From contig JBAUHQ010000431.1 of NCBI GenBank assembly GCA_049680365.1, forward strand, positions 1 through 27,620: a stretch of 27,620 nucleotides of DNA. Reading direction: 5' to 3'. Each line of letters opens with the position of its first letter. The stretch's first letter is position 1. Below are positions 15,872 to 24,467 of this stretch, one piece after another. Source of the stretch: K23-9 sp049680365 (GTDB lineage Bacteria; Planctomycetota; Planctomycetia; Pirellulales; Pirellulaceae). A model generated the notes under the pieces. That model was not told the DNA's origin and searched no databases. It saw nothing but the letters and a program-made list of their open reading frames with translations. The translations under genes and the position numbers were made by a program.

Positions 15872-18640
15872 TTACTTCCAACGGTACTGAATCATCAGCC
15901 GATAATCCTGACCGGCGGTCATATCGATTGGCACCAGCAGTTGTTGTCCGTCACTTGAATCCGTGATGTTCGCCGGCACGTCTGCAGGCAATCGAACCTC
16001 AAGGCTTTCGCCAAGCTTGAAGACGCCGTCTTGTTCGCGCGAAATCGTTTTCCCCGAAGCGACACGAAAGACCAAACCCTCACGATTTTCTTCCGCCGAC
16101 AATTTTACTCGTCGCTGCAAAGACGTTTGCTTCGTCTTATCGTCGATCGATTGCGAGCAGAAATCTTCGACGTCGATTCTTTCATAGCGATATCGAAACG
16201 TTGGTCTCCGCGCTGAATCCAAAACGTATCCTTGAAATTGACGTTCTGGCGGGCGACTATCGTCTACCTGCCAAGGCTTGACCGCGTCATCCAAGTCCGG
16301 CCCCTTGGTGAAATTAATCGCTGGCCCCAGTAAGCGAACGGCCCCTGCTCCTTGCCCGGTCCAGGCAGCCGCCGGGTCGATGAACTTGCCATGCCAAATC
16401 GTCGCCAACCTCATTTGCACCGGATCAAACGCCAAGTTCACGCCGCCGGGATAACCGACACCAATTCCGCGTTTGCCAATTCCTTGAAAATTGCGACGTA
16501 ACATCTGGGCCTCGTCGTCAACAACAATTTCAAGCGGTTCTCGTACGACACCGCTGGGAGCGCGTGCTTGCCGTCCGTCCAGCAAGTATTGCCAAAGAGC
16601 TTCGATTTGAAACGATGCGCTGCCGGGAATGTCCTTGCGCATCGCCACGCCGCCAGCCCAGAACGAAGGCATCACGGTGTTTGGACTGAATCGTTGCGGT
16701 GCCAGCATGTACTGGTGGAACCAATCTTTTTTCAACCGGTCGGTCATCTCCGTCAGATCAACGGCGGGCATCGTATCGGACAACTTGTACTGGTACGTAT
16801 GACAAGCCACACAATTGAGTCCCTTGTTGCCGGCCATTTCAAGCCCCATCGTTCGCATCTCTTTCTGGTCGTCAAAATGCGGAAACGCTGTCTTGCGCAA
16901 ATGGTCCGTTCGCTGAAAGAGATCCACCAGAAAGCCAACGTTCTGATCGCCATACTGAGGCATGCGCGTTTTCATGTACGGTCGCACCGTGCGTCCTTTG
17001 ACCAATACATCTCGCATCCATTTCGGTTTCAGTTTGGCACCGACGCCAGTGAGTGTTGGCGGGATACGACCTTGATCACCAAGGTTCATGTTGGTCGTTT
17101 GGAAGTGCGGATTACGCAAGTCCGTCACGCCACCAAAGTCAGCCCGATCGTGACACGCCATGCAATTGAATGACTGCATCGCAACATCAATCCGTTGTTG
17201 TCCGGTCAACTGCGAAGGAAAGTCTTGCAGCGTTAGCCGAACAAGCCTCTTTTCGCTTTTGGAAAACTGAAACACAGGCCAAGTTCCGATTTCATCTGAC
17301 AAACATCCTTTCCAGGGATCCAGACTATCGAGTGCCAACTGCGATGGCGTTTGTGGCGATCCAGTGTCGACGTCCGTATGGCAGGCGCCACAGTTCAGTT
17401 TCGCGAACAAGCTCTTTCCTTGTCTCGCCAGATCATGATCCACTTCCCAATCGCGCGTGGGTGCAATTGACCCTTGCAACAAAAAGCTGGCGATGTCCTG
17501 TGCCTCGAAGTGCGTGAGCTTCATATTTGGCATGTGTCCCGAAGGCCGAACGGCTAGCGGGTCTTCCAGGAATTGCGTCAGCCCTTCGACGCCATATTTT
17601 GGTTGCAGGTCACCCATCGGTACGGAGTCTGCAATGGGCTCCTCCGTTGCTGATTGATTGCGAGGTGAATGGCAGGCGACGCAGCCGACGGAGTGAAACA
17701 GTTCATTCCCGCGTTTCACCGCGTCAACGTCCGCCGGTTGAAAATGAAACTGATTGCCAGCTTGTGCAGCCAAGAAATGAGCAATCGCGTCAGCCGTTTT
17801 CTTTCGGATGTCTTCGTCTGATCCCGCCAACAGATTCGGCATCGTCGTGCCGGGTTTCACTGCATGGGGTTCGGCGATGAAACGAGACAGATATTCAGGG
17901 TTCAACCATTTACCGGACCACATCAAATTAGGTGACTTTTTCGCCGCAACGAAAGACTGAGCAACCTTGGACTGGTGGCAAGCAACACAGTTCGATTTTT
18001 GGATCAAAATTAAACCCGCCAATTGCGGAAACAGTTCGCGCTGGACGGCCGGACGATCGACCATGGCGTTGCGAGGTGGAATTCGTTCCCGAACATCAAA
18101 CACATAACGCAGCAAGTCAAGAAATTGCTGACGATCCTTCAGTTCATTCACCAAGCCTTCCGGCATACTCGATTTCGTTCCCGGCAACACTTCATCGACA
18201 TCCCGCTTGTCGACGGTGATGAGTCGATCAACGTTTTGTGCGTCGCGAATCAGTATCTCTTTGTCGTCTTCCTTGACCACGCTCCCAACCAGCACGCGTC
18301 CGTCATTCGTCAGAACTTTGATGGTTTCAAAACCCTTGCTGATTTGCTTGGACGGTTGAAGAATTGATTCAATGATTTGCTGATCGGTAACCTCGCTTGC
18401 GATGCGACTGAGGTCTGGGCCTATCCGGTCTTTCTCGGTAGCGGGTAGATGACATTTGGCGCAGTTAATCAATCCATGATGAAACAGAATCGCACCACGC
18501 ACCACATTGCCGCTCTTGCGTGCCTGCTGCGCAAGTGTGATCGGATTCTCCGCAATCAAGCTTTCTTCAAGCGTCTGTGCTTTAGCATCCGCCAACGGCA
18601 AAACTGCCATCAGCAAAATCAACGACCAGCAATATTTCAT
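15872..18640 (-). CDS. Six-haem c-type cytochrome with PVC-type haem-binding domain
   Basis: 922 residues from the ATG at 18640; a TTG three codons earlier is possible. The signal peptide (YCWSLILLMAVLPLADAKA) directs export. Six CxxCH haem c sites are visible at about residues 60 (CAKCH), 218 (CVACH), 320 (CVACH), 417 (CGACH), 493 (CMACH) and 610 (CVACH). Around residues 92-185, ILQPSKQISKGFETI, GRVLVGSVVKEDD and LRYVFDVRERIP are the signature of the planctomycete/Verrucomicrobia haem-binding domain family. The last 230 or so residues carry no haem and look beta-rich. It is transcribed with the downstream sorbosone-dehydrogenase-like propeller and is the likely electron acceptor for it in the periplasm. 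Confidence 0.92.
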   Translation of the reverse strand: MKYCWSLILLMAVLPLADAKAQTLEESLIAENPITLAQQARKSGNVVRGAILFHHGLINCAKCHLPATEKDRIGPDLSRIASEVTDQQIIESILQPSKQISKGFETIKVLTNDGRVLVGSVVKEDDKEILIRDAQNVDRLITVDKRDVDEVLPGTKSSMPEGLVNELKDRQQFLDLLRYVFDVRERIPPRNAMVDRPAVQRELFPQLAGLILIQKSNCVACHQSKVAQSFVAAKKSPNLMWSGKWLNPEYLSRFIAEPHAVKPGTTMPNLLAGSDEDIRKKTADAIAHFLAAQAGNQFHFQPADVDAVKRGNELFHSVGCVACHSPRNQSATEEPIADSVPMGDLQPKYGVEGLTQFLEDPLAVRPSGHMPNMKLTHFEAQDIASFLLQGSIAPTRDWEVDHDLARQGKSLFAKLNCGACHTDVDTGSPQTPSQLALDSLDPWKGCLSDEIGTWPVFQFSKSEKRLVRLTLQDFPSQLTGQQRIDVAMQSFNCMACHDRADFGGVTDLRNPHFQTTNMNLGDQGRIPPTLTGVGAKLKPKWMRDVLVKGRTVRPYMKTRMPQYGDQNVGFLVDLFQRTDHLRKTAFPHFDDQKEMRTMGLEMAGNKGLNCVACHTYQYKLSDTMPAVDLTEMTDRLKKDWFHQYMLAPQRFSPNTVMPSFWAGGVAMRKDIPGSASFQIEALWQYLLDGRQARAPSGVVREPLEIVVDDEAQMLRRNFQGIGKRGIGVGYPGGVNLAFDPVQMRLATIWHGKFIDPAAAWTGQGAGAVRLLGPAINFTKGPDLDDAVKPWQVDDSRPPERQFQGYVLDSARRPTFRYRYERIDVEDFCSQSIDDKTKQTSLQRRVKLSAEENREGLVFRVASGKTISREQDGVFKLGESLEVRLPADVPANITDSSDGQQLLVPIDMTAGQDYRLMIQYRWK

Positions 18641-18683
18641 ATCTTCCAAGTTCCGTTGGAGTACAGCCTTCAGAGCGCGTAAA

Positions 18684-18761
18684 GTTTAGGTCTCCGGCCT
18701 AAAAAACGCGGTGATTCGCATCATCCTAAGCTGGATCCTCTCTTCAGGCTGCCAAGCTTAG
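18684..18761. repeat. Palindromic repeats upstream of the cytochrome gene
   Basis: Two small palindromes lie in the 218-bp gap 18641-18858. The first is TTTAGG/CCTAAA near 18687-18705. The second is CTAAGCT (18726-18732) with AGCTTAG (18755-18761). The second resembles the outer arm (GTAGCTTAG) of the repeat at 11574. The gap should also hold any promoter for the cytochrome gene if it is not read from the upstream sulfatase. Confidence 0.5.
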
Positions 18762-18858
18762 AAATATAGCGGAACATGTTAAAACGCGTGTGGACCGTAG
18801 CAACGACGCGTGAAGCGTGGCCCGCGCGGTTTAACATCAACGTTTGGAACCATGCGGT

Positions 18859-21108
18859 CTACTTCAATGTAAGCGTGACGCTGGAATCCGTGTATCCGAT
18901 CGCGAAACGTGATCCATCACGCACCAGGACTTCGTCATTCTCATTCTGAAAGCTTCCAGAGATGCGTCTGGCACGCAGAACCGTAAACGGTTTCCCTGGA
19001 ATTGGTGAAAAATCGTCAGGACGGATTATCGAAAGCACGCCCCCCAATGTCGCTTGACCAGAAACTTGAAACGGTGGTTTCTCAGCGTCGTTGATCGTCA
19101 ATTGCAAACCCGCGTCGCTGGATTGATGGTAGTCAGCGTTTATCAAAAGTGTCGCCGCGTCGGAGCCCCCTACCAGAATGTTTCCGTCGTTGTAAAGCGT
19201 CGCGTCGACAATTCCGTTACCGGCAATCATGCCGCCCTGTGCGATATCTACCCAGCGAAGCGACGACACGGTTCCCTTGTTGACCTTGAGAATTGAATTT
19301 GGCCCAAGGCGAATTTCATTGCGCCCGGTCAAGTTAATCTGCGGCCCCAAAACGACCGTCTGGATCGCATCGTTGCCGCGAACTTCGATCCCGAGCACAT
19401 CGAGGTCACGATCCACATTTGCGACTTGCGGCATGTCAGTCGCGTTTTCGATTCGAGCAATCCATGACGACTGCGGTACACCGTCGTCTGTCGTGTAGGT
19501 GATACCAGCATTCGAATAGTGATAGTCCGACCAGTTGTTAGCGCTGGACGTGTTGGCGTCATGCTGGCCAATCCAGTCGTGATAGGTATTTGCGAAACCC
19601 TTGGGCTCATTGACACGCTCCCCCATCAGGAACGCGGCCAACTCGCCGACCATTTGCGGATGGTCTGCTACGATGTCGTTCGCTTCGGCTGGGTCGGCAG
19701 CGAGATCATAGAGTTTGTACGTGCTCTTTTTTGATTGCACGAGTTTGAAGTTTTTGTGGATGATCGATTGTCCATTACCCGCTTCGTGAATGATAAATTT
19801 GCGATCACGCTGATGCCCACTGCCAAGGAGCGTCGGGGCGATCGACACGCCATCAATGCCAACCGGAGCGGGGGCACCAGCAAGTTCGGCAAACGTTGGC
19901 AGCCAATCAGTCACGTCAACGACTCGGTCACAATTCGTCCCCGCCTTCAACTGTGACTCAGCGGTGATTTTTGCCGGCCAACGCATGACCAGCGGAACTC
20001 GAATGCCGCCTTCCTGGATGCTATTTTTGTAGCCGCTCAAGCCACCATTGGCATCCAGTTCGTCATTGTTCTTCCCTTTCGGGCCACCGTTGTCCGACGT
20101 GAAGATGACCAGGGTGTTGTCGGCAACCGAGTCGGAAGTATCTCCGTCGTTGTCGGGGTCGTTCAAAGCGTTCAGAATGTTGCCAAAATGTGCATCGATC
20201 CGCGTCACCATCGCTGCCCATTGCCGCGTTTGATCATCAAGCGAAACAAAGTGTGGATCGTCAGCGTACGCCTTGTCCCACTCCGGCAACGTTGCCACTT
20301 CATCAAACGGCGCGTGAGGAATCTGCACCGCCAAAATACCCAAAAACGGTTGCTTGGACTGGTTGTAGTTCTGGCCCTGAGCACGCACGAAGTCTAACGC
20401 CGCGAACGCATAGCAATCATCGCAATAGGCGGTGCGTGGGTAGTCGTCGTGGTTCTGCAATGCAGGTGTGTTGGGATAAGACTTGTTGTTTCGGTAGCCG
20501 GCCATCGAGTTGGGTATCAGTTGCAAGCCGCCGACGGAGCCCGCCGCTGCAGGAGCACTCCAGAGCGTGGGCTGAAAGAAGGTGTGCGCTCGAACATGGT
20601 GCAATTCCGCCAGCACAAAGTCATAGCCGTGAGACGTCGGCAGCGTTTGAATATTTTCGATCACCGGATTGGCTTGATCCGCTGAGCCACCGTAGCCCCA
20701 TTTACCCCAATAGCCTGTTGCATAGCCGGCCTTGGACAGCACGCTGCCGATCGATAGGTCGTCAGCCCGAATCGCTTTTCTGGCGTTGTTCGGATCGTTG
20801 CGGTCGGCAAACGTGTGGCCTTGGTGAAAACCCGTCTGCAACGACGAACGTGCTGGCGAACAAACGTGACAGCCGTAGCCGCGTGTGAAATTGATTCCTT
20901 CGGCAGCCAGTTGATCCAAGTTCGGCGTGCGCACCGACGGCAACCCGTTCGCTTTACGAGCCGCTTGAGCGTTCGGTCCAATCGATCCCCAGCCCATGTC
21001 GTCGACGTAAAAGACCAAAATGTTGGGACGCGCGGGTTCTTCGGCGACGGTTATCTTGGCCGATGTGACGGACAACGCCAAAGCGGCGATCAGCAAGTGG
21101 CATTTCAT
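18859..21108 (-). CDS. Large secreted sulfatase with beta-rich C-terminal extension
   Basis: 749 residues, about 200 longer than a typical sulfatase. The signal peptide MKCHLLIAALALSVTSAKIT leads into RPNILVFYVDDMGWGSIGPN. The formylglycine site is CSPAR at residues 83-87, with Ala where Ser or Thr is usual, a variant I believe common in this group. GKWGYGG replaces the usual GKWHLG. FTSDNGGPKGK and EGGIRVPLVMRWP complete the catalytic half, which ends near residue 520. The remaining part (VLGIEVRGNDAIQTVVLGPQ, GGMIAGNGIVDATLYNDGNI, FTVLRARRISGSF) has the regular Gly/Asn-rich beta pattern of autotransporter-associated or adhesin-like beta-helices, suggesting surface attachment or glycan contact. 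It lies 99 bp downstream of the permease gene on the same strand. Confidence 0.92.
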   Translation of the reverse strand: MKCHLLIAALALSVTSAKITVAEEPARPNILVFYVDDMGWGSIGPNAQAARKANGLPSVRTPNLDQLAAEGINFTRGYGCHVCSPARSSLQTGFHQGHTFADRNDPNNARKAIRADDLSIGSVLSKAGYATGYWGKWGYGGSADQANPVIENIQTLPTSHGYDFVLAELHHVRAHTFFQPTLWSAPAAAGSVGGLQLIPNSMAGYRNNKSYPNTPALQNHDDYPRTAYCDDCYAFAALDFVRAQGQNYNQSKQPFLGILAVQIPHAPFDEVATLPEWDKAYADDPHFVSLDDQTRQWAAMVTRIDAHFGNILNALNDPDNDGDTSDSVADNTLVIFTSDNGGPKGKNNDELDANGGLSGYKNSIQEGGIRVPLVMRWPAKITAESQLKAGTNCDRVVDVTDWLPTFAELAGAPAPVGIDGVSIAPTLLGSGHQRDRKFIIHEAGNGQSIIHKNFKLVQSKKSTYKLYDLAADPAEANDIVADHPQMVGELAAFLMGERVNEPKGFANTYHDWIGQHDANTSSANNWSDYHYSNAGITYTTDDGVPQSSWIARIENATDMPQVANVDRDLDVLGIEVRGNDAIQTVVLGPQINLTGRNEIRLGPNSILKVNKGTVSSLRWVDIAQGGMIAGNGIVDATLYNDGNILVGGSDAATLLINADYHQSSDAGLQLTINDAEKPPFQVSGQATLGGVLSIIRPDDFSPIPGKPFTVLRARRISGSFQNENDEVLVRDGSRFAIGYTDSSVTLTLK

Positions 21109-21207
21109 AACGATTGATTCACAGCGGGTGTTTGATTGCAGTTCGCAAGCTCAGATCGAGCATTCAGCAGGACGATTGTAGCTGAGTCGCTGCGTGGGCT
21201 GTTTCAA

Positions 21208-22395
21208 TCACCCGCCATCTTCGACCGTTTTTTCGTGCGTCCATCGGCCAGCCATGATGTTGGCCAGCGGACGTGTCGATTCGATGCGTTGCAATAGAAT
21301 TTTGATGACGGCGGTGATCGGCGTGGCCAGGAACATTCCAATCACGCCCCAGATCATTCCCCAAAACATCAGCGCGACCAGAATCGTCACCGGATGCAAA
21401 TCGGAGGAATTGCCCATCACTTTGGGCTCGACCAGATTTCCACTGATGCCTTGGATCGCACAGGTCACGGTGATCGCAGCCACCATCCAAACAATGCCGG
21501 CGTCCGGATTCAAGATGATCAATGGGACCGGCAACAAACTAGCGACGACTGGCCCAATGTTGGGAACAAAGTTCAAAAGAAACGCGAGCACACCAAACGT
21601 AAACGCCATCGGTACGCCAAACAGATGAAGTGCGGCTCCAAACACGAGACCAGTAAAAATCGAAATCACCGTCTTCAAAGACAAGTACGAACGGATCTGC
21701 AAATCGATTTCGCGGACGACCGGCGACTGGTGTCCTCCCGAGGGCGATCCGATCAGCAAAAAGAACACATAGATCAACACAATCACACTGGTCGAAACCA
21801 AATTGACAAGAGCTTGCGAAACCACGCCCACGCCATCGCGTACCATTGCATCAACAAAATCACTCGCGTTGGTTTGTCCCTTGCGTGTGGCCGTTTCCGG
21901 AACGCGATGTGTCTCTGCCACCATCGTATCGGTCGCAGCTTCAGGCTCGGTCACTTCTTCGATCGCCACTTTGTCTTCGTCAGCTTCAGCGTCGGTCGCG
22001 TTGGGAAGTATCGACGAGATGCTTTGTTCAGCGCTGTGCCCGAACTCCCGAACGCGCTGTTCGCCCCAGTTAACGATCTCGCCTACACGTTGTCGATAGG
22101 CTTGGGAATTGTTTTTCAAATCGACCAACGAAACCCAGATCGAAAGGCCGAACACGATCAGCAAAACCACTCCCGCCATAAAGGTGAGGCCCGCCGCGAT
22201 CAGCCGACTTACACCCAGACGCTTCTCCAGCGTCTTCAAGATCGGACTAACACCGCTGACCACAAACAAGGCCACGACCAGCGGCACCAACACAGGTCGG
22301 AGCCAATAGATTGCGTACGTCCCAGCCACAACCGCTAACACCATCAGGCAGACGGTCTGGGTGCGAGCATGAGTAGTTTCTTGAATATTTGGCAT
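21208..22395 (-). CDS. AI-2E family transporter (PerM/UPF0118-like permease)
   Basis: 395 residues, within the family range. Hydrophobic segments are at the N-terminus (TVCLMVLAVVAGTYAIYWL, LVPLVVALFVVSGVSPIL, LIAAGLTFMAGVVLLIVFG). The C-terminal half holds the conserved core: LVNLVSTSVIVLIYVFFLL, SIFTGLVFGAALHLFGVPMA, FGVLAFLLNFVPNIGPVVAS, LVEPKVMGNSSDLHPVTILV and FWGMIWGVIGMFLATPITAV. FVPNIGP and LHPV..L..L.FWG are family hallmarks. Between residues about 120 and 180 is a long hydrophilic acidic loop (DEDKVAIEEVTEPEAATDTM), longer than usual. Members export varied small molecules or act as ion antiporters; the substrate here is unknown and the AI-2 name should not be taken literally. It is divergent from corA. 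Confidence 0.93.
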   Translation of the reverse strand: MPNIQETTHARTQTVCLMVLAVVAGTYAIYWLRPVLVPLVVALFVVSGVSPILKTLEKRLGVSRLIAAGLTFMAGVVLLIVFGLSIWVSLVDLKNNSQAYRQRVGEIVNWGEQRVREFGHSAEQSISSILPNATDAEADEDKVAIEEVTEPEAATDTMVAETHRVPETATRKGQTNASDFVDAMVRDGVGVVSQALVNLVSTSVIVLIYVFFLLIGSPSGGHQSPVVREIDLQIRSYLSLKTVISIFTGLVFGAALHLFGVPMAFTFGVLAFLLNFVPNIGPVVASLLPVPLIILNPDAGIVWMVAAITVTCAIQGISGNLVEPKVMGNSSDLHPVTILVALMFWGMIWGVIGMFLATPITAVIKILLQRIESTRPLANIMAGRWTHEKTVEDGG

Positions 22396-22490
22396 AGTGC
22401 CGAATACTATCGGTCATCACCATTCGCGTAACAAGCCAGGGCAGGGCAAATCAGTTTTTGAAGTTGCGGTGTCTAGCCTTTAACGCAATG

Positions 22491-22533
22491 GCGCGAGCCA
22501 TCCGGTATTCCACACACACCGGGCGGCTCGCGC
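22491..22533. repeat. Two-step hairpin (REP-like) in the permease-corA gap
   Basis: GCGCGAGCC (22491-22499) pairs with GGCTCGCGC (22525-22533). Inside it CCGGT (22502-22506) pairs with ACCGG (22518-22522), separated by 2-nt internal loops. It lies in the 345-bp divergent region 22396-22740, which has no gene. I judge it a dispersed GC-rich palindrome rather than a shared operator, because it stands well away from either start codon. The rest of the gap should hold the two promoters; I see no convincing -35/-10 pair. Confidence 0.75.
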
Positions 22534-22740
22534 AGCACAGCAAAAACATATCCCACTGTGAACACTTGCTCCGCCCTGGGTGCGCAATCGGACCGATCGT
22601 CGCAGCCAAAGTCACATCGACATTTCTTGGTTAACGTGGTCGATCAACGGGGTGACGAAAGTCCAATCGAAATCCGCTACGATCTCCGTCATCCAGCTGA
22701 CAGCGTTGTCGCGTTCCGTTCGATTTGAAACAGTTACCTG

Positions 22741-23847
22741 ATGAAAAAACATAAACGTCGCAAACGACACTTTCGCCGACAATCGCAACCGGCAGCATTG
22801 CCAGGGACCATTTCACCGCAACCCAACAGCACGCAACCCATCGTTCGGCTGATTCAGTATGGCCCGACACAACATCGTGATATCGAAGTCGAAGACGTTT
22901 CATGTTTGATTGCGACCATGGATGAGTCGCCGGTCACCTGGGTCGATGTTTGCGGATTTGGTGACGCCAATGTTATTCGGACGGTTGGTGGAATATTCAA
23001 CCTGCACCCACTGGCCTTGGAAGACGCGGTCAATCTGCATCAACGACCCAAAGTCGAAATGTATGGTGACTCGTTGTTCTTTATCGCTCGATCGATTTCG
23101 GGTCACGAGCCAAACTCGAATGGCGACCCATTCGACTCGCACCAAATCGGTTTGTTTCTGGGACGAGACTTTGTGGTGACGTTTCGCGAGCCAGAAACAA
23201 CATGCATTGGTGGCGTACAAAAGCGGCTAAGGGACGGCAAAGGGCGTATTCGGGACTCGGGAGCCGACTACCTGCTGTACGCGCTGATTGATGTCACCGT
23301 CGACAGTTTCTTTCCTGTGCTAGAAGCGCATGGCGAACGACTCGATTCACTCGATGAAGTCATTGCAGAAAACCCTCAACAAGATTTGATTCGTCAAATT
23401 CATGATTTGCGAGCACAGTTGCTTACGATCCGCCGTTCTGTTTGGCCACTACGCGATGCGATCAATTCGTTGATCCGCGATTCGGGCGAACTTGTCGGCG
23501 ACGAAACCGATCTGTATTTGCGTGACGCCTATGACCACACCATTCAGATTATTGATGTCATCGAAACCGATCGCGAATTGTGCGCCGATCTCCGGGATTT
23601 TTACCTGACAACAATCAGCAACCGCATGAACCAGGTGATGAAGTTTCTGACTATCATCGCAACGTTGTTTATCCCGTTGACCTTTGTGACCGGGCTCTAT
23701 GGGATGAACTTCAACACACAGGCATCGGGAATGAATATGCCCGAACTGAATTGGCCGTGGGGCTATCCTTTGGTCCTATTGATCATGGCGACGACAACGA
23801 TTGGCCTGCTCGTTTACTTCCGCAAAAAAGGCTGGCTTTCCAGTTAG
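22741..23847 (+). CDS. corA: CorA-family magnesium/divalent cation transporter
   Basis: 368 residues. A basic N-terminal tail (MKKHKRRKRHFRRQ) precedes the CorA cytoplasmic domain (WVDVCGFGDANVIRTVGGIF, LHPLALEDAVNLHQRPKVEM, typical of the family). The long helix region (ALIDVTVDSFFPVLEAHGER, LLTIRRSVWPLRDAINSLIR) leads to the first membrane helix MKFLTIIATLFIPLTFVTGL. The GMN selectivity motif is at residues 321-323 within YGMNFN, and a second membrane helix (YPLVLLIMATTTIGLLVYF) is followed by a basic end. The protein forms pentameric inner-membrane channels for Mg2+ and sometimes Co2+ or Ni2+. It is a single-gene unit, divergent from the permease. Confidence 0.97.
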   Translation: MKKHKRRKRHFRRQSQPAALPGTISPQPNSTQPIVRLIQYGPTQHRDIEVEDVSCLIATMDESPVTWVDVCGFGDANVIRTVGGIFNLHPLALEDAVNLHQRPKVEMYGDSLFFIARSISGHEPNSNGDPFDSHQIGLFLGRDFVVTFREPETTCIGGVQKRLRDGKGRIRDSGADYLLYALIDVTVDSFFPVLEAHGERLDSLDEVIAENPQQDLIRQIHDLRAQLLTIRRSVWPLRDAINSLIRDSGELVGDETDLYLRDAYDHTIQIIDVIETDRELCADLRDFYLTTISNRMNQVMKFLTIIATLFIPLTFVTGLYGMNFNTQASGMNMPELNWPWGYPLVLLIMATTTIGLLVYFRKKGWLSS

Positions 23848-23912
23848 CAATGGCCGCGAAACCGTTTCCAGATTGCCGAAGTGAAGCAAGTTAGCCGATC
23901 GCCGCCTTCAAC

Positions 23913-23954
23913 GATCAGCGTTCAATGATCAGCGTTCAATGATCAGCGTTCAAT
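23913..23954 (+). repeat. Perfect 14-bp tandem repeat, three copies
   Basis: GATCAGCGTTCAAT occurs three times head to tail at 23913-23926, 23927-23940 and 23941-23954 without a mismatch. The unit is not a multiple of three and no gene crosses it. Copy number is likely to vary between strains. It begins 66 bp after the corA stop. Confidence 0.95.
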
Positions 23955-24027
23955 GCGACACGGCAAAGCATCAAACCGTTGCTCAAGCAGAGTAGTAAGG
24001 TGCCACCAGTATTAAAATAGTTAGGTT

Positions 24028-24048
24028 CCACCAACCATAGACAGTCCC
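24028..24048 (+). repeat. 21-bp repeat, copy 1
   Basis: CCACCAACCATAGACAGTCC plus one further C. It matches 25688-25708 at 20 of 21 positions in the same orientation. The two copies bracket the caspase-like gene 1.66 kb apart. Confidence 0.85.
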
Positions 24049-24467
24049 CTTTTGGGCGTTTCAAAAAACGCAAGGCCACGCGACAGGTATTGCGTTTTCG
24101 ATCACGACTCCCGCGCATCGCCCGGATGTGACTCTTAACCACCATCGTCGATTTCTATCACACACCTCACTGAAAGCGATGCAATGGATCAGCATGAATA
24201 AACGCGAAATCACCATGCGAACCATCCAGCAGTAGGCACGGTCTCACCTCGGCATTATTTTGCAAACGTCATTCTGCTCCCAAGAATTTTTCGCTGCACA
24301 TCTTGACGAAATACAGGACCAAGCGTGAACACAAACTCATCTAAGGCCAAACGTAACGTGTTCGCTACAATTTTCCCGATCTGGGTTAACTTGCTACGTC
24401 AAGCGTGCTTGCCTGCAATTGGCGTGCAGTCAGTCTGTTTTACGTTACACAGTCGAAAGGATTTGCG

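Larger units (their letters stand above)
23848..24467. other. Repeat-rich intergenic region between corA and the caspase-like gene
   Basis: This 620-bp stretch contains no coding region I can support. It holds a 3 x 14-bp tandem repeat (23913-23954), one copy of a 21-bp repeat shared with 25688-25708, a hairpin (AAAACGCAA 24065-24073 with TTGCGTTTT 24090-24098) that could terminate corA, and the leader of the caspase-like gene. Short minus-strand frames across 23936-24145 simply read through these repeats. Confidence 0.7.

Noticed and set aside
23913..23954. Tandem repeats considered as a CRISPR array
   Set aside because: The copies are adjacent without spacers and only 14 bp long; no cas genes are present.
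23936..24145. Minus-strand open frame of 69 codons after corA
   Set aside because: It consists of translated tandem repeat, 21-bp repeat and hairpin sequence.
24301..24404. TTGACG at 24303 as the -35 of a caspase-gene promoter
   Set aside because: No acceptable -10 hexamer lies 16-18 bp downstream.
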